Positions 60,081-64,000 of a stretch of 64,000 nucleotides of DNA are shown piece by piece. Location: positions 1-64,000 of the forward strand of contig CAVSBU010000004.1 of assembly GCA_963726215.1 (NCBI GenBank). Direction: 5' to 3'. Origin of the DNA: 9FT-COMBO-48-23 sp963726215 (GTDB lineage Bacteria; Chloroflexota; Dehalococcoidia; GIF9; UBA5629). The position numbers and the translations under genes were made by a program. Under the pieces are notes generated by a model. That model saw nothing but the letters and a program-made list of their open reading frames with translations, was not told the origin of the DNA and searched no databases. How positions within the stretch are numbered: position 1 is the stretch's first letter; each line of letters opens with the position of its first letter.

Positions 60081-61140
60081 GCACTCCTCCTCGAGTAGGC
60101 AAAAACTGACGAGACCAACCGGCCGTCTTAATATTAAGCTCAGACCCGCAAAACTTACATTTGGAACCGTCAACGCCAACTATGTCAACGTCATATCCCA
60201 CCCGCTTAATCACCACGTTGCCGCAGCAGTAACAAACTGTGTTTTCCGCACTATGACCGGGCACATTACCCAGATATACGAAACGCAGCCCGACTTTCCT
60301 GCCGATATTATAAGCCTTTTCCAGGCTTGCTATCGGTGTCGGCGGCAGATGCGTCAGGTTATATTGAGGATAGAACCGGGTCACATGCCACGGTGTCAGC
60401 TCACCCAGCTCATCGCGCATCCAGCTGGCAATACCATTTAGCTGTTCATCATCGTCATTCATCGTCGGAATAACATTAGTCACCACCTCAACATGCATAC
60501 TCCACTTCTGTTGAGCTCTCTTAGTTACCTCCAGTATACCTCGCCACCGTGGAATTTTGGCTAAGTCTCGATATAATGTATCGGAAAAGCCCTTGATATC
60601 GACTCGCCAGGCATCAAGATAGGGGCCGATGGTATCCAGCGCCTCAGGTGTCAGGTAACCGTTTGTCACATATCCTGTGTAAAGACCCTCTTTCTTAGCC
60701 AGTTTGGCTGAATCCAGTGTATATTCGAACCAGATGCTCGGTTCGTTATATGTCCAGGTAATACCGCCACAGCCGCGCTGCTTGGCCAACTTCACAGCTT
60801 CCTCTGGCGGTAAATAACGTGACTCATCTGCCATCTCCGCTGGCGTCTCAATGCAGGAAATCTGCCAGTTTTGACAATGTTTGCAGTGAAAATTACATCC
60901 CCAGGTGCCCAGGGATAAAGCTGAACTTCCCGGGAAAAAATGAAACAGAGGTTTTTTCTCAATAGGGTCAACAGCTACCGAGGAGGCTTGAGCGTAGTTA
61001 AGAACATGAAGAATGCCATCATCGTTTCGGCGCACCCGACAAACGCCAAATTTGCCCGGGTTAATGACACAGCGCCATTGACAGTCATTGCACCGTACCC
61101 TGGATTCAGGAAGCTTATCATAAAGATATACCTCAATCAT
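60073..61140 (-). CDS. amrS: AmmeMemoRadiSam system radical SAM enzyme
   Basis: Radical SAM protein of about 355 residues with the Fe-S motif WGCNFHCKHCQNWQIS (CxxxCxxC), an N-terminal cysteine region (CNDCQWRCVINPGKFGVC) and TYNEPSIWFEYTLDSA. The C terminus has a further cysteine pair CYCCGN and CKFCG. The family is also called pyruvate-formate-lyase-activating-like. First gene of the operon; the start at 61140 (MIEVYLYDKLPES) is the most natural. Confidence 0.88.
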   Translation of the reverse strand: MIEVYLYDKLPESRVRCNDCQWRCVINPGKFGVCRVRRNDDGILHVLNYAQASSVAVDPIEKKPLFHFFPGSSALSLGTWGCNFHCKHCQNWQISCIETPAEMADESRYLPPEEAVKLAKQRGCGGITWTYNEPSIWFEYTLDSAKLAKKEGLYTGYVTNGYLTPEALDTIGPYLDAWRVDIKGFSDTLYRDLAKIPRWRGILEVTKRAQQKWSMHVEVVTNVIPTMNDDDEQLNGIASWMRDELGELTPWHVTRFYPQYNLTHLPPTPIASLEKAYNIGRKVGLRFVYLGNVPGHSAENTVCYCCGNVVIKRVGYDVDIVGVDGSKCKFCGSELNIKTAGWSRQFLPTRGGVHD

Positions 61141-61312
61141 AGAGCCGCCCCACATACCAATTATATCATTTCAATACGACTATTATAATAGCGTGTTTAC
61201 AGCTCCGCTCAGTGCTGAAGGTTTAGTTAACATGTGAAGGGTGGTTGCACTAACTAGACAATGCCCAAAACTTAGTCTACAATTTCTTGAGAATAACCTG
61301 AAAGAGGGAGAC

Positions 61313-62482
61313 ATGATTCTAGAACTCAACGAAGCCCAAAAAATACTCCAGAAGAACGCCCGCGAGTTTATGGAACGTGAAATAATACCCATCGCCGATG
61401 AATATGACCGCAAATATCATCCCCTGCCTAAAGATATAGCTCTCGGCCTGTTAAAGAAACTAGCTCCCACTGGGATACATAGGCTCAACTCTGCCTCCAG
61501 AGTACGGCGGCCAGAGTTTGGACCTCGTCTCATACGGTGTACTCGGCGAGGAACTCTCCCGCGCTTATCTCAGCCTGGGCATGATTGTGCTGATACAGGA
61601 CGGCAGTGTGCTACCTATAATCGTCGCCCACGGTACTCCTGAGCAAAAGGCAAAGTACATACCCAAAATAATGTCGCTGGAAAAGCTAACCTGCTTCTGC
61701 CTGACCGAGCCCGATGTCGGCTCCGGAGCCCGTGACTTGAGTACTTCAGCCGTACTTGACGGAGACCATTATGTGCTCAACGGTACCAAAACATGGATAA
61801 CCAACGGCGGCATCGCCGACCTGGCAGTAGTCTTTGCCTCCACCGACCGGAGCAAGGGAGCCAGAGGCATTTCCTGTTTCCTTGTCGATAGGGCTGAATC
61901 ACCATTCACCAGCCGGGAACTACCCAAATTGGGCTGCCGCTCTTGCCCTACTTCCGAGTTGAGTTTTGAGGATTGCCGTGTACCTAAGGAGCAACCTGAT
62001 TGGCACGCCGGGCAGCGCCTATCTATTAGCGCTGGCTGAGCTGGCTAAACTTCGAGTCGCCGTAGGTGTCGGAGCCGTAGGATTAGCCCAGGCTGCTATC
62101 GACGCAGCTATCAAATACGCCCAGGAAAGAAAGCAATTCGGCCGCCCCATCGGCAGCTTTCAGCTCGTTCAGGAAATGATTGCCGATATGGCTATACTGA
62201 CCGATGCCGCCCGCTTTAATTTGCTACCGAGCTTTGTATCTGATAGGTAAAGGCCAAATCCCCTTCAAAGAAGCTTCTATGGCCAAAGCCTACAGCACCG
62301 AAATGGCTGTTGAGGTGACATCCAAAGCCATACAGGTCCACGGCGCCTACGGCATCTCCGAAGAGTACCCCGTGGAGCGTTATTTCCGCGATGCCCGCAC
62401 GCTTACCTTCCCCGATGGTGCCACACAGATACAGAAACTGGTTATCGGCCGTGAGCTGCTCGGCATTTCAGCCTTCGTCTAA
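61313..62482 (+). CDS. Acyl-CoA dehydrogenase (three frameshifts)
   Basis: FAD-dependent dehydrogenase of fatty-acyl-CoA metabolism, about 385 residues. ATG 61313 follows GAGGGAG. Landmarks: REFMEREIIPIADEYDR, LTEPDVGSGARDLSTSA, YVLNGTKTWITNGG, ERKQFGRPIGSFQLVQ, VHGAYGISEEYPVERYFRDAR. Frames change near 61475 (TG then YIGSTLPPEYGGQ), 61990 (VPKE then NLIGTPGSAYLL) and 62217; each is one surplus base. The usual base glutamate lies in the C-terminal region AYGISEEYP. Together with the enoyl-CoA hydratase at 9.3 kb it suggests acyl-CoA oxidation in this organism. Confidence 0.88.
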
Positions 62483-62498
62483 TATGCTATGTTTTCCT

Positions 62499-62714
62499 CT
62501 GTCATTCTGAGGAGATTTTTTCGTCTTATGTCATTCTGAGGAGCGGAGCGACGAGAATCTCGGCGCGGGAGAGTGCGGTGGGATTCTTCGCTGCGCTCAG
62601 AATGACATGTAGAAGGACAGGCCGCTAAAACCTGCCACTACATCTGTGGCTTTTTGGGAATTTGAAATTGGTATTTGTTTAGTATTTAGATATTAGAATT
62701 TAGGATTTGAATTT
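62499..62714. repeat. CATTCTGAG-type repeats and AT-rich unit
   Basis: Units GTCATTCTGAGGAG...GAGAATCTC and GGGATTCTTCGCTGCGCTCAGAATGAC at 62499-62612, followed by the AT-rich stretch GGGAATTTGAAATTGG to 62714 that runs up to the coaE start. Confidence 0.7.
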
Positions 62715-63320
62715 ATGCTCGTTATCGGCTTAACTGGTAACTTCGGCACTGGCAAGACCACAGTATCTCAGATACTTGCCGAGCTCGGTGCCACCGTAAT
62801 CGATGCTGATAAACTTGGGCATGAACTCCTCCAACCTGATACCCAGACATATGGGGAAATAGTGGCAGCTTTCGGCAAATCTATACTGAAGCATAATGGA
62901 GAAATAGACCGCAAAAAACTGGGCAAACTGGTCTTTGCCGATACTGCAGCCCTAACCCGGCTCAACCAGATAATGCACCCTCGCATATACGAGATAGTCA
63001 GGCAAAAAATAGAGGAATATCGCCAGGCAGGTGCCAGGGTCGTAGTCCTCGAAGCTGCCCTGCTTATCGAAGCCGGCTGGAAGCCGTTGTTAGACCAGGT
63101 CTGGGTTACCACAGCACCCGAAGCCACAGCATCAGAACGGCTGAAAAAGGCAAGAGGGCTTAGTGAAGAGCAATTCCTGGCTCGCCTCCATACCCAGATG
63201 CCACAGAAAGAAAAGGCGAAGCAGGCTGATGTGGTCATAGACACCGATTGCCCAATCGACCAACTCAAAGCCAGAGTAACCGAATTATGGCACAGGCTTC
63301 TGGCTAAGAAAGACCCTTAG
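62715..63320 (+). CDS. coaE: Dephospho-CoA kinase
   Basis: Last step of coenzyme A synthesis. Intact at 201 residues with P-loop IGLTGNFGTGKTTVSQIL, DADKLGHELLQPD and DRKKLGKLVFAD; the lid helix has ERLKKARGLSEEQFLARL. It converges with the DUF212 gene at five bases. Confidence 0.93.
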   Translation: MLVIGLTGNFGTGKTTVSQILAELGATVIDADKLGHELLQPDTQTYGEIVAAFGKSILKHNGEIDRKKLGKLVFADTAALTRLNQIMHPRIYEIVRQKIEEYRQAGARVVVLEAALLIEAGWKPLLDQVWVTTAPEATASERLKKARGLSEEQFLARLHTQMPQKEKAKQADVVIDTDCPIDQLKARVTELWHRLLAKKDP

Positions 63321-63325
63321 CTAGG

Positions 63326-63770
63326 CTACCAGTTCCAGGCCAGCAGGAAGGCAAAGACAATCCCCAAAATAGCCCCGGCAGCAACCTCAAACTTGGTATG
63401 GCCTATTAGCTCTTGTACACGCTGCTGGAACTCCGGATTACCTTTAAAAAGCTCGTCCACGATGTGATTCAGCATCGTCGACTGGGTACTTACCGTCTGC
63501 CGCACTCCGGCAGCGTCATACATCACTACCAGAGCAAAAAAGGCAGAGATGGCGAAAACAGCCGAGCTTACACCGTAAACTATGGCTATGGTCGTGGCCA
63601 GCGCGCAGACCAGCGCGGCATGTGAGCTGGGCATACCGCCCATGGTAATCAGGTAGGAAAAATTTAAATGTCTATCTTTTATCGACTCAATAATAACCTT
63701 CAATCACCTGCGCCACACACCAGGCAGCCGCAGGCACCCATAACGCCTTATTGCTCAAAATTGATTCCAA
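63326..63770 (-). CDS. DUF212 / PAP2-related membrane protein (frameshifted, TTG start)
   Basis: Small membrane protein with the DUF212 pattern MGGMPSSHAALVCALATTIA and VMYDAAGVRQTVSTQSTMLN. The annotated-looking start at 63703 is internal: 20 codons upstream, after a frame break near 63704, a TTG at 63770 with AAAAGGAG seven bases before it begins LESILSNKALWVPAAAWCVAQVI. The family is related to acid phosphatase/vanadium haloperoxidase folds; function unknown. Confidence 0.78.
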
Positions 63771-63922
63771 GATTTTCTCCTTTTACCGCGAGCTATCTGT
63801 TATTTAAGTTATCTTAAAGAGATAAATTATACCACAGGCGTCGCTGTTATTCTTATGGATTATCCTATTTGATAATGCACAATCCATTTAAGTCTTTCTT
63901 CGGAGAAGAGATTCGTCGGAAC
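63771..63922. other. Window-end intergenic stretch
   Basis: No gene supportable. Leads into a final R1 copy. Confidence 0.4.
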
Positions 63923-63960
63923 ACATGTAGCCACAAGGCTTTAGCCTCATGGGCACGACT
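63923..63960. repeat. Palindromic repeat R1, partial copy
   Basis: ACATGTAGCCACAAGGCTTTAGCCTCATGGGC, one hairpin of R1 with two substitutions. Confidence 0.6.
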
Positions 63961-64000
63961 GAATTAAGAGGATATCACAGCAAATAGAAGGTACACACGC

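Noticed and set aside
1..64000. Programmed frameshifting or recoding to explain the many breaks
   Set aside because: Breaks occur at unrelated sequences in many gene families, with no slippery site or shared stimulator visible.

Overview
The window looks like a bacterial chromosome segment, most probably from an uncultured Chloroflexota bacterium of the Dehalococcoidia. This is an inference. It rests on large Asp-box (BNR) surface proteins of the type treated as putative S-layer proteins in Dehalococcoides, on non-canonical tubulin-like GTPases, on a Thermotoga-type DAHP synthase fused to a ferredoxin-like domain, and on many sigma70-like promoters (TTGACA, 17 bp, TAxxxT). No 16S gene is present to settle it.

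Layout. 0-4 kb: an FAD-linked oxidase (5' end outside the window), an Fe-S/CCG partner, a His-rich NifX-like protein, a metallo-beta-lactamase-fold enzyme and two small unknown genes. 4.5-10.5 kb: tRNA-Thr(CGU), DUF1003, RluB-type pseudouridine synthase, a nitroreductase-like protein, another MBL-fold hydrolase, enoyl-CoA hydratase and a GYD protein. 10.6-16.4 kb: rpsU-yqeY, purQ-purL, DUF1015, and AlkD on the opposite strand. 16.5-24.8 kb: a PAS/GGDEF protein, then a minus-strand biosynthetic operon aroH-aroF-ribF-tyrS-aminotransferase-serA. 25-30 kb: a GYQ-repeat membrane protein, a CBS protein, PlsY, an FAD dehydrogenase and MeaB. 30-45 kb: the accessory core, with a LuxR regulator, phage-like remnants, and a cluster of secreted or anchored surface proteins (two Asp-box giants, two lipoproteins, one TIG-repeat protein) separated by palindromic repeats, hairpin terminators and long leaders. 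45-52 kb: pyrG, a transaldolase-like gene, rho, an intact TIG-repeat membrane protein and a first tubulin-like GTPase. 52-54 kb: an isolated terminase pair. 54-64 kb: a TPR lipoprotein; a compact minus-strand operon of radical SAM enzyme, Memo, AMMECR1, a second tubulin-like GTPase, rarA and a hydrolase; then an acyl-CoA dehydrogenase, coaE and a DUF212 protein.

The most striking content is the pair of divergent tubulin/FtsZ-superfamily paralogs. One lies beside a TIG-repeat membrane protein; the other sits inside an AmmeMemoRadiSam operon. The surface-protein cluster with shared C-terminal modules is the second point of interest.

A caveat applies throughout. About 27 of roughly 56 genes, including purL, rho, serA, tyrS, ribF, aroF and rarA, carry single-base frame breaks while the protein continues with intact motifs in the next frame. 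Most of those traced are repaired by removing one base. This points to uncorrected insertion-type sequencing errors rather than decay. Coordinates below span the whole reconstructed gene and give the approximate break points.
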